Of a stretch of 64,000 nt of DNA, positions 1 to 9,483 are shown piece by piece. The notes beneath the pieces are model-generated. The model had not been told where the DNA came from, did no database searches, and worked only from the letters and a program-made list of their open reading frames with translations. Source of the stretch: Cohnella sp. WQ 127256 (GTDB lineage Bacteria > Bacillota > Bacilli > Paenibacillales > Paenibacillaceae); assembly GCF_024519285.1 (NCBI RefSeq), contig NZ_JAMZCY010000001.1:124001-188000 (forward strand), given 5' to 3'. Position numbers and translations under genes: made by a program. Within the stretch, counting starts at the first letter, position 1. Each line of letters opens with the position of its first letter.

Positions 1-398
1 CTGCTGAATTAGAAGTGCCACAAGTGATGGTTGATTCCGAAATCACACATATGCTGAAGGATTTCGAAAACCGTCTTCGTCAACAAGGCATGAACTTGGA
101 TCTATACTACCAGTTCAGTGGCCAAGATGAGGCTGCACTGAAAGCACAAATGCAAGGCGACGCTGAGAAACGCGTTCGCAACAACCTAGTTCTTGAAGAA
201 GTAGCGAAAGCAGAGAAGCTTGAGATCACTCCTGCAGAGATTGATGAAGAGCTGGAGAACCTTTCCAAGCTTTATAATCGTCCTGCTGAAGAGCTTCGTA
301 CACTCTTTGCAAGCAATGGTTACCTTGAGAACATGGATGCGGATTTGAAAGTTCGTAAAGCCGTGAAATTCTTAGTCGACAACAGCAAATCAGCGTAA
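1..398 (+). CDS. tig: Trigger factor, C-terminal part (5' end outside window)
   Basis: This is the C-terminal part of trigger factor, the ribosome-associated chaperone and peptidyl-prolyl isomerase that meets nascent chains at the exit tunnel. The frame is open to the left edge (first full codon at 3) and stops with TAA at 396-398, so about 131 residues are visible. They are strongly helical and charged, with the pattern typical of the Tig C-terminal domain (VLEEVAKAEKLEITPAEIDEEL, then a LYNRPAEELR-type helix). The peptidyl-prolyl isomerase and ribosome-binding domains lie upstream of the window. A terminator follows, and the next genes are clpP and clpX, the usual tig-clp order in Firmicutes. 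The GTG at 15 is internal, not a start. Confidence 0.93.
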   Translation, partial: AELEVPQVMVDSEITHMLKDFENRLRQQGMNLDLYYQFSGQDEAALKAQMQGDAEKRVRNNLVLEEVAKAEKLEITPAEIDEELENLSKLYNRPAEELRTLFASNGYLENMDADLKVRKAVKFLVDNSKSA

Positions 399-411
399 TT
401 CCACACCAATG

Positions 412-444
412 AAAAGGCACGTGCAATTTGCGTGCCTTATTTTT
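412..444 (+). terminator. Rho-independent terminator after tig
   Basis: Stem AAGGCACG/CGTGCCTT with a short loop, followed by TATTTTT. It lies 14 bases after the tig stop codon and separates tig from clpP. Confidence 0.85.
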
Positions 445-509
445 CACCCCGAATACATAAGATCGACCTTAACAAAATGTTAGCATATGCCCGAAACGGA
501 CTTGGCAAC

Positions 510-538
510 ATGACATTCCGATTTGAACGTGTTAAACT
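510..538 (+). promoter_or_regulatory. Candidate sigma-A promoter of clpP
   Basis: ATGACA (510-515), a 17-base spacer, then TAAACT (533-538), placed so that transcription would begin about 36 bases before the clpP start. The -10 matches the consensus at only 4 of 6 positions. I looked for tandem CtsR heptads here and found none. Confidence 0.38.
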
Positions 539-580
539 ATTACCGAGATTTGAAGTCCAATGAGAAAAGGGGTTGGTAAC

Positions 581-1183
581 ATGTTAGTACCTATGGTCGT
601 CGAGCAAACGAATCGCGGAGAGCGGTCGTACGACATCTATTCAAGGCTCTTAAAGGACCGGATTGTATTTCTCGGAAGCGCGATTGACGACGATGTCGCC
701 AATCTCATTATCGCTCAACTGCTATTCTTAGCAGCGGAAGATCCAGAGAAGGACATCCATCTGTACATTAACTCCCCAGGCGGTTCGGTAACGGCCGGAA
801 TGGGAATCTACGATACGATGCAATTCATTAAGCCAGATGTTTCCACGATTTGTGTGGGTATGGCTGCTAGCATGGGCTCCCTGCTCCTCACTGCAGGTGC
901 TAAAGGCAAGCGCTTTGCTTTACCGAATAGTGAGATCATGATTCACCAGCCGCTTGGCGGGGTAAGAGGTCAAGCATCGGATATTAAGATTCATGCGGAT
1001 TGGATTATTAAGACTAAGCAGAAGCTGAATCAAATTTTAGTCGATCGCACAGGTCAACCTTATGAGAAGATCGAACGCGATACGGATCGTGATAACTTCA
1101 TGAGTGCGGATGAAGCGGTGTTGTATGGCTTGGTTGATAGAGTAATCACAGCTCCGATTGCAACAGATGACCAGAAAGCATAA
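581..1183 (+). CDS. clpP: ATP-dependent Clp protease proteolytic subunit ClpP
   Basis: ClpP is the serine peptidase of the ClpXP and ClpCP complexes. It forms a double heptameric barrel in the cytoplasm and degrades substrates fed in by Clp ATPases. The 200-residue product has the family's usual length. The catalytic triad is visible: Ser97 in GMAASMGS, His122 in IMIHQPLGG, and an Asp near 171 in [10 protein letters not shown]. The frame is open from ATG 560, but the start is placed at ATG 581 because AAAAGGGG at 565-572 is correctly spaced for it and the protein then begins like other Firmicute ClpPs. It sits between tig and clpX, and the 55-base gap to clpX has no terminator, so co-transcription is likely. 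Confidence 0.97.
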   Translation: MLVPMVVEQTNRGERSYDIYSRLLKDRIVFLGSAIDDDVANLIIAQLLFLAAEDPEKDIHLYINSPGGSVTAGMGIYDTMQFIKPDVSTICVGMAASMGSLLLTAGAKGKRFALPNSEIMIHQPLGGVRGQASDIKIHADWIIKTKQKLNQILVDRTGQPYEKIERDTDRDNFMSADEAVLYGLVDRVITAPIATDDQKA

Positions 1184-1238
1184 GGAAGTCGTTCTTTCGG
1201 AAATAATGTAAGACGCGGTTTACTAAGGAGGGTTTTAC

Positions 1239-2495
1239 ATGTTTAAATTTAGCGACGAAAAAGGTCAGTTGAAGTGCTCATTCTGTGGCAAATCGCAGGA
1301 TCAGGTTCGAAAGCTGGTAGCCGGTCCTGGCGTATATATATGCGATGAATGTATTGAGCTTTGTACAGAAATCGTGGAGGAAGAGCTAGGTCATGAAGAT
1401 GAGCTGGATCTGAAGGATATTCCGAAGCCGAAAGATATTCGCAACATTCTGGACCAATACGTTATTGGTCAAGAACAAGCGAAGAAATCACTATCGGTTG
1501 CTGTATATAATCACTACAAACGCATTAATTCTCAATCCAAGATCGAGGATGTTGAGCTTCAGAAGAGTAACATTATGCTTGTAGGTCCAACGGGTTCAGG
1601 TAAAACGCTACTTGCTCAGACGATGGCCAAAATTCTTAATGTCCCATTTGCCATTGCGGATGCCACTTCTTTAACAGAAGCTGGATACGTGGGTGAAGAT
1701 GTAGAGAATATTTTGCTTAAGCTCATTCAAGCAGCTGATTATGATGTCGAGAAGGCAGAGCGCGGGATCATTTATATCGATGAAATCGATAAAGTGGCGC
1801 GTAAATCCGAGAATCCTTCGATTACCCGGGATGTTTCCGGCGAAGGTGTTCAGCAAGCATTGCTGAAAATTCTCGAAGGTACGGTTGCCTCCGTTCCACC
1901 GCAAGGCGGACGTAAGCATCCTCATCAAGAATTCATTCAAATTGATACGACGAACATTCTGTTCATCTGCGGTGGTGCTTTCGATGGCCTTGAGCAGCTG
2001 ATCAAACGTCGTATTGGTAAAAAAGTTATCGGCTTCAGTTCCGTCCTTGAAGGACAGAAGGATATGAAGCCAGGTGAATACTTGTCCCTAGCTCAGCCTG
2101 AGGACCTGCTCAAATTTGGTCTAATCCCTGAGTTTGTTGGACGGTTGCCTGTCATTTCAACGCTTGAGCCACTCGATGAGCCTGCTCTTGTTCGTATCCT
2201 TTCGGAGCCGAAGAACGCATTGGTTAAGCAGTATCAGAAGCTGCTTGAAATGGACAATGTGAAGCTCGAATTCGATAGCGGTGCGCTTGAGGAAATTGCT
2301 CGTGAAGCGATTAAGCGGAATACAGGTGCGCGGGGATTGCGGGCCATCATCGAAGGAATCATGCTCGAGGTTATGTACGAAGTGCCATCGCGTGATGACG
2401 TCGTAAACTGCTTAGTAACGGAGAAGGTTATTAAGGAGAAAATATTGCCAGAGCTCACAACCAAAAAAGGTAAGAAAAAAGAAGAGAGCGCGTAA
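1239..2495 (+). CDS. clpX: ATP-dependent Clp protease ATP-binding subunit ClpX
   Basis: ClpX is the hexameric AAA+ unfoldase that recognises tagged proteins and threads them into ClpP. The 418-residue product has an N-terminal zinc-binding domain with Cys13, Cys16, Cys35 and Cys38 in two CxxC pairs. Walker A GPTGSGKT is at about 116-123, the GYVG pore loop at about 149-152, Walker B IIYIDEID at about 177-184, and the IGF loop that contacts ClpP near 262. The C-terminus is a lysine-rich tail. An AAGGAGGG site precedes the ATG. The partner clpP is directly upstream; ispG follows after a stem-loop. Confidence 0.97.
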   Translation: MFKFSDEKGQLKCSFCGKSQDQVRKLVAGPGVYICDECIELCTEIVEEELGHEDELDLKDIPKPKDIRNILDQYVIGQEQAKKSLSVAVYNHYKRINSQSKIEDVELQKSNIMLVGPTGSGKTLLAQTMAKILNVPFAIADATSLTEAGYVGEDVENILLKLIQAADYDVEKAERGIIYIDEIDKVARKSENPSITRDVSGEGVQQALLKILEGTVASVPPQGGRKHPHQEFIQIDTTNILFICGGAFDGLEQLIKRRIGKKVIGFSSVLEGQKDMKPGEYLSLAQPEDLLKFGLIPEFVGRLPVISTLEPLDEPALVRILSEPKNALVKQYQKLLEMDNVKLEFDSGALEEIAREAIKRNTGARGLRAIIEGIMLEVMYEVPSRDDVVNCLVTEKVIKEKILPELTTKKGKKKEESA

Positions 2496-2562
2496 CGGGA
2501 GCAGGACGAAAGCCGCCAACAAGGCCTTTCGGCCGACGCGGCGTTCGCCTAGATTGCCGGTT

Positions 2563-2586
2563 CCACCCCGTCTAAACACGGGGTGG
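2563..2586 (+). other. Stem-loop between clpX and ispG
   Basis: Perfect 9-bp stem CCACCCCGT/ACGGGGTGG around a 6-base loop, ending 14 bases before the ispG Shine-Dalgarno. No T-run follows, so it is not a standard intrinsic terminator. It could be a processing or stability element, or a weak attenuator. The bases just upstream (2520-2545) are also rich in short GC inverted repeats. Confidence 0.6.
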
Positions 2587-2615
2587 ACTTTGGCGTATAC
2601 AGGGGAGAAATGGTT

Positions 2616-3716
2616 ATGTTCAAACGTACAGACACTGTAGCTGTTCAGGTTGGGAATCTTACCATTGGTGGGAATAATCAAGTTATTCTTCAAAGCATGT
2701 GCACGACGAAGACTGCAGACGTCGCCGCTACAGTCGCCGAGATCAAACGGCTCGAGGAGGCAGGCTGTCAGCTTGTTCGTGTCACTGTCAATAATAAAGA
2801 AGCGGCTGAAGCGATTAAAGAAATTAAGAAGCAGATCAGTATCCCACTTGTTGCGGATATTCATTTTGATTATCGACTAGCTTTATTAGCTATTGAGAAC
2901 GGCATTGATAAGGTTCGGATCAATCCGGGCAATATCGGACGTCGCGAGAAGGTGGAAGCCGTTGTTAATGCTTGTAAGGAACGTGGAATTCCAATTCGGA
3001 TTGGCGTAAACGCAGGTTCTTTGGAAAACCATCTTCTCGAGAAGTATGGGTACCCAACTGCCGATGCAATGGTGGAAAGCGCATTGTTTCACATCGGTAT
3101 TCTTGAGGAGCTCGACTTTCATGATATTATCGTTTCCCTGAAAGCTTCGGATGTTCCAATGGCGATTGAAGCTTATACGAAAGCAGCCGAGGTTATTCGT
3201 TACCCACTTCACCTTGGCATTACAGAAGCCGGAACGTTATTCTCGGGTACTGTGAAGAGCTCAGCGGGCCTTGGTGTACTGCTGAATCATGGAATAGGTA
3301 ACACGATGCGGATATCTTTAAGTGCGGACCCTGTAGAGGAAATCAAGGTGGCTCGGGAGCTGCTTAAAGTATTCGGATTAATTACGGATGCTCCGACTCT
3401 CATATCTTGTCCGACATGTGGTCGTCTGGACATTGATTTATTTTCTGTAGCAAACGAAGTCGAACAATATATATCCAACCTTAAAGTGCCGATCAAGGTA
3501 TCCGTTCTTGGCTGCGCAGTGAATGGGCCGGGTGAAGCACGTGAAGCCGATATCGGAATTGCGGGTGCCCGCGGCGAAGGGATGCTATTTCGCTATGGCG
3601 AGATGATTCGTAAGGTGCCTGAAGATGAGCTAGTGAATGAGCTGAAGAAAGAAATCGACCAAATCGTCGCTTCCTATAACGAAACGGGGGTTATCCCGGG
3701 GCGGAAACATGGATAA
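2616..3716 (+). CDS. ispG: 4-hydroxy-3-methylbut-2-en-1-yl diphosphate synthase (flavodoxin type)
   Basis: IspG (GcpE) carries out the penultimate step of the MEP isoprenoid pathway, reducing methylerythritol cyclodiphosphate to HMBPP with a [4Fe-4S] cluster. The product has 366 residues and the TIM-barrel start typical of the family ([11 protein letters not shown]). Cluster ligands are visible as CPTCGR (Cys265 and Cys268), GCAVNGPGE (Cys300), and Glu307 at the end of the same motif. ATG 2616 is chosen over ATG 2610 because AGGGGAG at 2601-2607 is 8 bases away, not 2. The end overlaps the next gene by 8 bases, suggesting translational coupling. ispG is not in this position in B. subtilis. 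Confidence 0.95.
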   Translation: MFKRTDTVAVQVGNLTIGGNNQVILQSMCTTKTADVAATVAEIKRLEEAGCQLVRVTVNNKEAAEAIKEIKKQISIPLVADIHFDYRLALLAIENGIDKVRINPGNIGRREKVEAVVNACKERGIPIRIGVNAGSLENHLLEKYGYPTADAMVESALFHIGILEELDFHDIIVSLKASDVPMAIEAYTKAAEVIRYPLHLGITEAGTLFSGTVKSSAGLGVLLNHGIGNTMRISLSADPVEEIKVARELLKVFGLITDAPTLISCPTCGRLDIDLFSVANEVEQYISNLKVPIKVSVLGCAVNGPGEAREADIGIAGARGEGMLFRYGEMIRKVPEDELVNELKKEIDQIVASYNETGVIPGRKHG

Positions 3717-4200
3717 GATGAAGAAGTTGGCGATTCTCGTTGTCGGATTGGGGCTACTGGCAGTTACAGCTTGCGGGAAAGAGCAGGCGACTAACGGTGG
3801 ACATAGTAACCATGCACCTAATGGCGACTTAAGGGAGACAACAGCTTCTGTGCAGAAGCTACCTTCCTTCCTAGATAAGCAAACAGAGGCTGTAAGGTTA
3901 GCTTATCAAGCTGCTGGAAAGCTTGAAGACACGCTGAAATGGATTCCTTGTTACTGTGGCTGCGGCGATAGCGCTGGGCACAAGAGCAACTTGAATTGCT
4001 TTATTAACGAGGTGCGAGAAGACGGAACGGTAGAGTGGGACGACCACGGTACAAGATGCGGAGTATGTGTGCAGATTGCCATGAAGTCTGCCGAGATGAA
4101 AATGCAAGGCAAGTCAGATTTGGAAATCCGTGAGTACATCGATAATACGTATAGCACTGGATATGCTAATCCGACAGATACCTCAATGCCCCAAAGTTGA
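3709..4200 (+). CDS. Lipoprotein with PCYCGC motif
   Basis: This is a predicted membrane lipoprotein of 163 residues. The N-terminus is a lysine-containing signal with lipobox VTAC, putting the lipidated cysteine at residue 22. The mature part has a Thr/Ser/Asn-rich linker and then the signature PCYCGCG (Cys81, Cys83, Cys85), further cysteines at 97, 117 and 120, and nearby histidines. That pattern matches the PCYCGC family of unknown function. The cysteine density suggests metal binding or redox activity on the outer face of the membrane, but this is inference. The start overlaps the ispG end. An alternative start is ATG 3718, which gives a shorter signal peptide. Confidence 0.85.
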   Translation: MDKMKKLAILVVGLGLLAVTACGKEQATNGGHSNHAPNGDLRETTASVQKLPSFLDKQTEAVRLAYQAAGKLEDTLKWIPCYCGCGDSAGHKSNLNCFINEVREDGTVEWDDHGTRCGVCVQIAMKSAEMKMQGKSDLEIREYIDNTYSTGYANPTDTSMPQS

Positions 4201-4224
4201 CTAGAACGGAATGTGGGATGATGA

Positions 4225-7200
4225 ATGATGGTTCGTGTAGGGGATGTGAGAGAGTTCATTCTCAATAAACAATCGATTCAAGAGCTGTGTGGACCCGCCT
4301 CTTACATGCGTGGGGAAGCATACTTCCGATCAGGTCAAGTTCTAACTGTCAAAAGAGAAGCAGATGGCGCGAGTTATCGGGCAACCGTTAAAGGATCAAA
4401 TCGGAACCGATATGAGGTTGAGGTTGCATTCGATGAGGATGGTGAAATCGGGGCCTCCTGTGAGTGTACAGCTTATTCTCCGCTTTCATTTTGCAAGCAT
4501 ATCGCCGCAGTTCTATTAAAGCTTATGGAGACGGATTCTAAAGAACTGCCTGCTGAAGATGAAGTGATTTCTGAGAAGGACACCCATCTGACTAAGCAGG
4601 TTATCTTTTTATTTGACCGTGCTCTAAGTAAGCAATCTGATGATGATTTGAATGCGATCAATGACGATTTCATGGATACTCAGCCACTTGAGGTAGAATT
4701 CTCCTGTAAAATCGTGAGCAGCTTCTCCAACAAGCCGATGTTCGCTGTCTCGATGAAAATCGGACTTTCTCGGCTTTATATTGTCCAAAGGATCAAAGAT
4801 TTTCTGAATCATGTGGATGCCGGAACTCCTATGGCGTTTGCGAAGCATTTTTCTTATGACCCTCTTGAGCATACACTGAAGGAACATGATGCAAAGTTTA
4901 TTCAATTACTCATCGAAGCGATGCAAGTTGAAGAAATTTACAAAGATTTGTTCCACTCGTTCTCATCTTATTCCCATAGAGAAGAACGGATTCTCGTCAT
5001 CCCTCCTGCGATATGGGAGAGGATGCTTCCGTTATTAGAACTTGTGAATATTAGCTTCGAGGACAAGAATGTTGGCGCTCATCGCATGGAGATGATGGAT
5101 GGTGCGCTCCCGATTTCGGTGCAATTGAATAAAGCTGGAGTCGAAGGGTATCAACTTGAGATTGAAGGTCTTAAGAACTCGATATTCATGGACAACTATG
5201 GGGTTGCGATTGTGAACGGTTTGTTATTCAAATCCGATCCAGCGCAATTAAAGCGGATATCGGAATTGAAGAAAATGTTTCACTATGAGAAGAGTACTCG
5301 ATTGATGATTACTTCTGATCAAATTGAACCCTTCATTGACCGTGTTGTCCGGGGACTTAAGCAGTTCGTTAACGTGGAAATCTCTCCGCAAATTGCGGAT
5401 CGAATCATTAATCCAGCGCTTCAGGCTCGATTGCATTTGGATTTCGAGGATGACAGGCTGCTCGCAAGCTTAGAGTACATCTATGATGATATTATTATTT
5501 CCCCCTTACCACAAAAGGCAGTTAAGAATGCACGGGATGACGTTATTCTAATGAGGGATCTTGATCGGGAGAACCGAATTATGGCACTCATTGAACGCTC
5601 CTCTTTCAAGTTTAACGGTAAAGACGTGTACTTGGATCAGGAAGACGACATTTACGATTTTTTATACGATATTTTGCCGCAGTTGGGTGACGATGTAGAA
5701 ATTTATGCAACCGAATCCGTAAAAACGATTATGCGAACGGTAGAATATCAGCCGAAGGCACGTCTCGATGTCGATGTTGGCACGAATTGGCTGGAAGTGT
5801 CCTTTGATATGGAAGGCATGGACGAGAATGAAATCCAGAATCTACTTCGCAACTTAGTGGAGAAGAAGAAGTATTTCCGTCTGCCTAGCGGAGAGTTCCT
5901 ATCTCTAGAACAGGAAAGCTTCCGGGAAATTAATCGGTTATTCGAAGAGCTTGATCTTAGAAAGCCGGATATGAATGGGAACAGTATTCGAATGCCAGCC
6001 GTGAAGGGCTTCCAACTGATGGAGCAGTTCGGTAAATCATCGTCTGGTGTGCACCTCGGAAAAACGCTACGCAAGCTCTGGGATAATCTGCGTAACCCAG
6101 ACAATCTTGATTTTGAGGTTCCAGCGGGCCTTGATCCGGTTCTTCGAGATTACCAGAAATACGGCTTTCAATGGTTGAAGACGCTAGCGCATTACCGACT
6201 TGGCGGCATTCTCGCTGACGATATGGGGTTGGGTAAGACGATTCAAAGTATTGCCTACATCGTATCCGAGACGGGCAAGTCTGCCGAGGAAGGGATTGAG
6301 CCTTCACCGGTCCTAATCGTTTCACCTGCCTCCTTGATTTATAACTGGGAGCGTGAGTGCAAGAAGTTCGCTCCGCAGCTTAGAACGATTGTAGCGGCCG
6401 GTGATCGTCAGGAACGAAGCGAGTTGATGTCGGAAATGAAAGACGTTGACGTTTGGATTACCTCATATCCTCTCCTACGTAGGGATATCGAATGGTATGA
6501 GAAGCAAAGCTTCCGCATCCTGTTCCTAGATGAAGCCCAAGCGATCAAGAACCATGCTTCCTTAACCTCACATGCAGTTAGACGATTGAAGGTTGGACAG
6601 CGTTTTGCTCTTACAGGGACTCCGATTGAAAATTCGCTCGATGAACTATGGTCGATATTCGACGCGATTTTCCCAGGCTTGTTTAGTGGAAAAAAATCAT
6701 TTTCAGACTTGCCACGCGACAAAATCGCTCGAATCGTGCGCCCGTTCATATTGCGTCGATTAAAGAGTGAAGTGCTCAAGGAGCTTCCAGATAAGATTGA
6801 GAGCGTACAGCCATCAGAGCTCTCGACAGAGCAGAAGCAAATCTATATGGCCTACCTAGAGAAGCTACAATCCGACATTGTTCGAGATCTAGCTACTGAT
6901 GGAGGCTTTCAGAAAAACCGGATGAAAATTTTGGCTGGACTCACTCGTCTTCGACAGTTGTGTTGTCATCCAGCGTTATTTTTAGAAGGGTATGAGGGTT
7001 CATCGGGCAAGCTTGAACAATTGTTAGAAATTATCGAGGAGTGCCAGGGCAGCAGTAAACGGATGCTGATCTTCTCCCAATTCACTTCGATGTTAGATAT
7101 TATTCGGAAGGAATTGGATGGACGGGATACGCCATATTTCTACTTAGATGGTTCGACGCCTTCCGCCCAACGACTCGAATTGTGCGACGAATTCAATGCT

Positions 7201-7515
7201 GGTGCAAGGGATATTTTCTTGATCTCTTTGAAAGCCGGAGGCACGGGACTTAACCTGACTGGTGCGGATACAGTCGTCTTATTCGATCTATGGTGGAATC
7301 CTGCTGTCGAACAACAGGCGGCCGACCGAGCGCATCGTATCGGGCAGAAGAAGGTCGTGCAAGTCATCAAGCTAGTGGCCCAAGGGACGATCGAGGAGAA
7401 AATGCTGGAGCTTCAGCAGCGGAAGAAAGATTTGATAGATGAAGTCATCCATTCAGGCGAAACGGCATTGTCCACACTGACAGAAGATGATATTCGTGAG
7501 TTATTGGAAATTTAG
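4225..7515 (+). CDS. SWIM zinc-finger SNF2-family helicase
   Basis: A 1096-residue Snf2-type ATPase. Residues about 1-100 hold a SWIM zinc finger with ligands Cys79, Cys81, Cys90 and His92 (CxC-x8-CxH), a domain that binds DNA or protein. A long middle region (about 110-630) resembles the helicase-associated region of bacterial SNF2 proteins. The motor follows: motif I DDMGLGKT near 663, a DEAQ box (motif II) near 769, TGTPIEN near 801, and a C-terminal helicase domain with GLNLTGAD and HRIGQ. Bacterial members are thought to remodel or translocate on DNA, and their substrate is generally unknown. ATG 4225 and ATG 4228 are both possible. A terminator follows. Confidence 0.93.
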   Translation: MMVRVGDVREFILNKQSIQELCGPASYMRGEAYFRSGQVLTVKREADGASYRATVKGSNRNRYEVEVAFDEDGEIGASCECTAYSPLSFCKHIAAVLLKLMETDSKELPAEDEVISEKDTHLTKQVIFLFDRALSKQSDDDLNAINDDFMDTQPLEVEFSCKIVSSFSNKPMFAVSMKIGLSRLYIVQRIKDFLNHVDAGTPMAFAKHFSYDPLEHTLKEHDAKFIQLLIEAMQVEEIYKDLFHSFSSYSHREERILVIPPAIWERMLPLLELVNISFEDKNVGAHRMEMMDGALPISVQLNKAGVEGYQLEIEGLKNSIFMDNYGVAIVNGLLFKSDPAQLKRISELKKMFHYEKSTRLMITSDQIEPFIDRVVRGLKQFVNVEISPQIADRIINPALQARLHLDFEDDRLLASLEYIYDDIIISPLPQKAVKNARDDVILMRDLDRENRIMALIERSSFKFNGKDVYLDQEDDIYDFLYDILPQLGDDVEIYATESVKTIMRTVEYQPKARLDVDVGTNWLEVSFDMEGMDENEIQNLLRNLVEKKKYFRLPSGEFLSLEQESFREINRLFEELDLRKPDMNGNSIRMPAVKGFQLMEQFGKSSSGVHLGKTLRKLWDNLRNPDNLDFEVPAGLDPVLRDYQKYGFQWLKTLAHYRLGGILADDMGLGKTIQSIAYIVSETGKSAEEGIEPSPVLIVSPASLIYNWERECKKFAPQLRTIVAAGDRQERSELMSEMKDVDVWITSYPLLRRDIEWYEKQSFRILFLDEAQAIKNHASLTSHAVRRLKVGQRFALTGTPIENSLDELWSIFDAIFPGLFSGKKSFSDLPRDKIARIVRPFILRRLKSEVLKELPDKIESVQPSELSTEQKQIYMAYLEKLQSDIVRDLATDGGFQKNRMKILAGLTRLRQLCCHPALFLEGYEGSSGKLEQLLEIIEECQGSSKRMLIFSQFTSMLDIIRKELDGRDTPYFYLDGSTPSAQRLELCDEFNAGARDIFLISLKAGGTGLNLTGADTVVLFDLWWNPAVEQQAADRAHRIGQKKVVQVIKLVAQGTIEEKMLELQQRKKDLIDEVIHSGETALSTLTEDDIRELLEI

Positions 7516-7525
7516 GTGACTATTT

Positions 7526-7583
7526 AAACCGATATTCGGGCAATACTACCAAGTATAGCCCGGGTGCCGGTTTTTTTGTTTTT
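7526..7583 (+). terminator. Rho-independent terminator after the SNF2 gene
   Basis: Nested stem AACCG/CGGTT, CGGGC/GCCCG and ATACT/AGTAT with small internal loops, followed by T7-G-T5. It separates the SNF2 gene from lonB. Confidence 0.82.
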
Positions 7584-7634
7584 GATTAACCGAAGTTGTG
7601 CCTACCTGAGGGCGTGATCGGGGAGGATGAGAAA

Positions 7635-9362
7635 ATGACTTTAAGTATGATTCTTATGCTTGTTCAAGTGTTTTTTGCAGTTGTTATTGGTATTTATTTT
7701 TGGAATTTGCTGCGCAATCAGAAAAATAACCGTAGCGCAGTAGATCGAGAATCTCGTAAGGAAATGGATAAGCTTCGCAAGCTACGCTCCATCTCCTTGA
7801 CTAAGCCACTTTCGGAGAAAACTAGACCAGCGACCATATCGGATATTGTCGGTCAGAAGGAAGGATTACGAGCACTGAAAGCTGCACTGTGCAGTAGCAA
7901 CCCACAGCATGTGCTCGTATATGGACCTCCAGGGGTAGGGAAAACCGCTGCAGCGCGAGTCATCTTAGAAGAAGCAAAGAAGAACAAGTTGTCGCCCTTC
8001 CGTCAGGAAGCGAAGTTTACAGAAATAGATGCCACAACGGCGCGATTTGATGAACGCGGAATTGCAGATCCATTGATCGGATCAGTGCATGATCCCATTT
8101 ATCAAGGTGCTGGGGCAATGGGGGTTGCAGGGATTCCTCAGCCTAAGCAAGGTGCAGTTACGAAAGCGCATGGAGGCATCTTATTTATCGACGAGATTGG
8201 TGAGCTCCATCCCATTCAGTTGAACAAATTACTTAAGGTGCTTGAGGATCGCAAAGTCTATTTAGAGAGCGCGTATTATCATGCTGAGGATAATAATATT
8301 CCGATGTACATTCATGATATTTTCCAGAACGGGCTCCCAGCTGATTTCAGGCTTGTTGGCGCAACGACAAGGTCACCAAGTGAACTTCCACCCGCGCTTC
8401 GTAGTCGATGCATGGAAGTTTACTTCCGTCCGTTGCTACCCGAGGAAATTGCCCTGATTGCTGAGAATGCCATTCAGAAAGTCGGCTTCTCCCCTAGTCC
8501 TGAGGCTCTGGATGTCGTGAAGCGTTATGCAACGAACGGAAGGGAAGCTGTTAATATTATTCAACTTGCAGCAGGACTTGCTTTATCTGAGAGTCGGGAT
8601 GAACTGGCCGCCGCTGATGTAGAGTGGGTAGTGAACAGTAGTCAACTGCCACCACGTCCAGACCGTAAAGTACCATCCATGCCGCAAGTCGGACTTGTAA
8701 ATGGATTAGCTGTTTATGGTCCGAGTATGGGGGCGCTGCTTGAAATCGAAGTTACGGCTATTCCTGCATTGCTCGGCAAAGGCAAATTGAATATTACCGG
8801 CGTAGTCGAGGAAGAAGAGCTTGGAGGTGGCCAAAGGACGATACGACGTAAGAGTATGGCCAAAGGCTCCTTGGATAACGTATTGACTGTGCTTAGACGG
8901 AATGGCTTCCAGCCGGAAGATTATGACTTACATATTAACTTTCCAGGCGGAACGCCGGTAGATGGTCCATCTGCTGGTGTAGCAATGGCTGTTGCGATCG
9001 CTTCAGCGATGACAAAGCAGCCCGTAGATAATAAAATCGCAATGACCGGAGAAGTAAGCATACACGGTGCAGTTAAACCTGTGGGTGGAGTTGTTGCGAA
9101 AGTCGAAGCGGCTTTTCAATCGGGTGCGGACACTGTAATTATCCCCAAGGAAAATTGGCAAGTCATATTCGAAGGGCTGGAAGGTGTCAAGGTCATACCG
9201 GTAGATCGTATGGAAGATGTGTTTCAACATGTATTCGGGGATCAATCCGGCTGGATGGAGTCTAAATGGCAAGTTAGCGAGCTTCCTGTTGCTGCGGATG
9301 CCTTTGCTGCGGCGCCTGCAGGGTCTGTGCTTCATGCGGAGACGATTCATTCCGAAGGCTAA
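7635..9362 (+). CDS. lonB: ATP-dependent protease LonB
   Basis: LonB is a membrane-anchored relative of Lon. In B. subtilis it is expressed in the forespore under sigma-F. The 575-residue product opens with a hydrophobic segment (about 3-24) in place of the long Lon N-domain, then an AAA+ module with Walker A GPPGVGKT near 96 and Walker B ILFIDEIGE near 183. The C-terminal Lon protease domain carries the Ser-Lys dyad: Ser446 in DGPSAGVA and Lys489 in GGVVAKVEA. The frame is open from 7596, but GGGGAGG at 7620-7626 points to ATG 7635. It is followed by its own terminator and lonA, the arrangement seen in Bacillus. I did not find a convincing sigma-F promoter in the short upstream gap. Confidence 0.94.
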   Translation: MTLSMILMLVQVFFAVVIGIYFWNLLRNQKNNRSAVDRESRKEMDKLRKLRSISLTKPLSEKTRPATISDIVGQKEGLRALKAALCSSNPQHVLVYGPPGVGKTAAARVILEEAKKNKLSPFRQEAKFTEIDATTARFDERGIADPLIGSVHDPIYQGAGAMGVAGIPQPKQGAVTKAHGGILFIDEIGELHPIQLNKLLKVLEDRKVYLESAYYHAEDNNIPMYIHDIFQNGLPADFRLVGATTRSPSELPPALRSRCMEVYFRPLLPEEIALIAENAIQKVGFSPSPEALDVVKRYATNGREAVNIIQLAAGLALSESRDELAAADVEWVVNSSQLPPRPDRKVPSMPQVGLVNGLAVYGPSMGALLEIEVTAIPALLGKGKLNITGVVEEEELGGGQRTIRRKSMAKGSLDNVLTVLRRNGFQPEDYDLHINFPGGTPVDGPSAGVAMAVAIASAMTKQPVDNKIAMTGEVSIHGAVKPVGGVVAKVEAAFQSGADTVIIPKENWQVIFEGLEGVKVIPVDRMEDVFQHVFGDQSGWMESKWQVSELPVAADAFAAAPAGSVLHAETIHSEG

Positions 9363-9380
9363 CGTTGAGAAATAATATTA

Positions 9381-9410
9381 ATGAGCTGCCCATCTGGGTG
9401 GCTCATTTTT
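9381..9410 (+). terminator. Rho-independent terminator after lonB
   Basis: An 11-bp stem, ATGAGCTGCCC with GGGTGGCTCAT (two G-U pairs), loop ATCT, then TTTTT. Its T-run overlaps the -35 of the lonA promoter candidate. Confidence 0.88.
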
Positions 9411-9437
9411 GCGGCGAGCGAATACATTTGATACAAT
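9409..9437 (+). promoter_or_regulatory. Candidate sigma-A promoter of lonA
   Basis: TTGCGG (9409-9414), a 17-base spacer, then TACAAT (9432-9437), directly after the lonB terminator. It would give a leader of about 40 bases and supports starting lonA at 9484, not at the upstream open frame. Confidence 0.45.
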
Positions 9438-9483
9438 GACTGGAGTGTTTGAAATCGTTCCAGAACTGCGAGGTGCGTCAATT

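Noticed and set aside
445..580. CtsR operator in front of clpP
   Set aside because: No tandem GGTCAAA-type heptads on either strand. A sigma-A-like promoter is the only candidate signal found.
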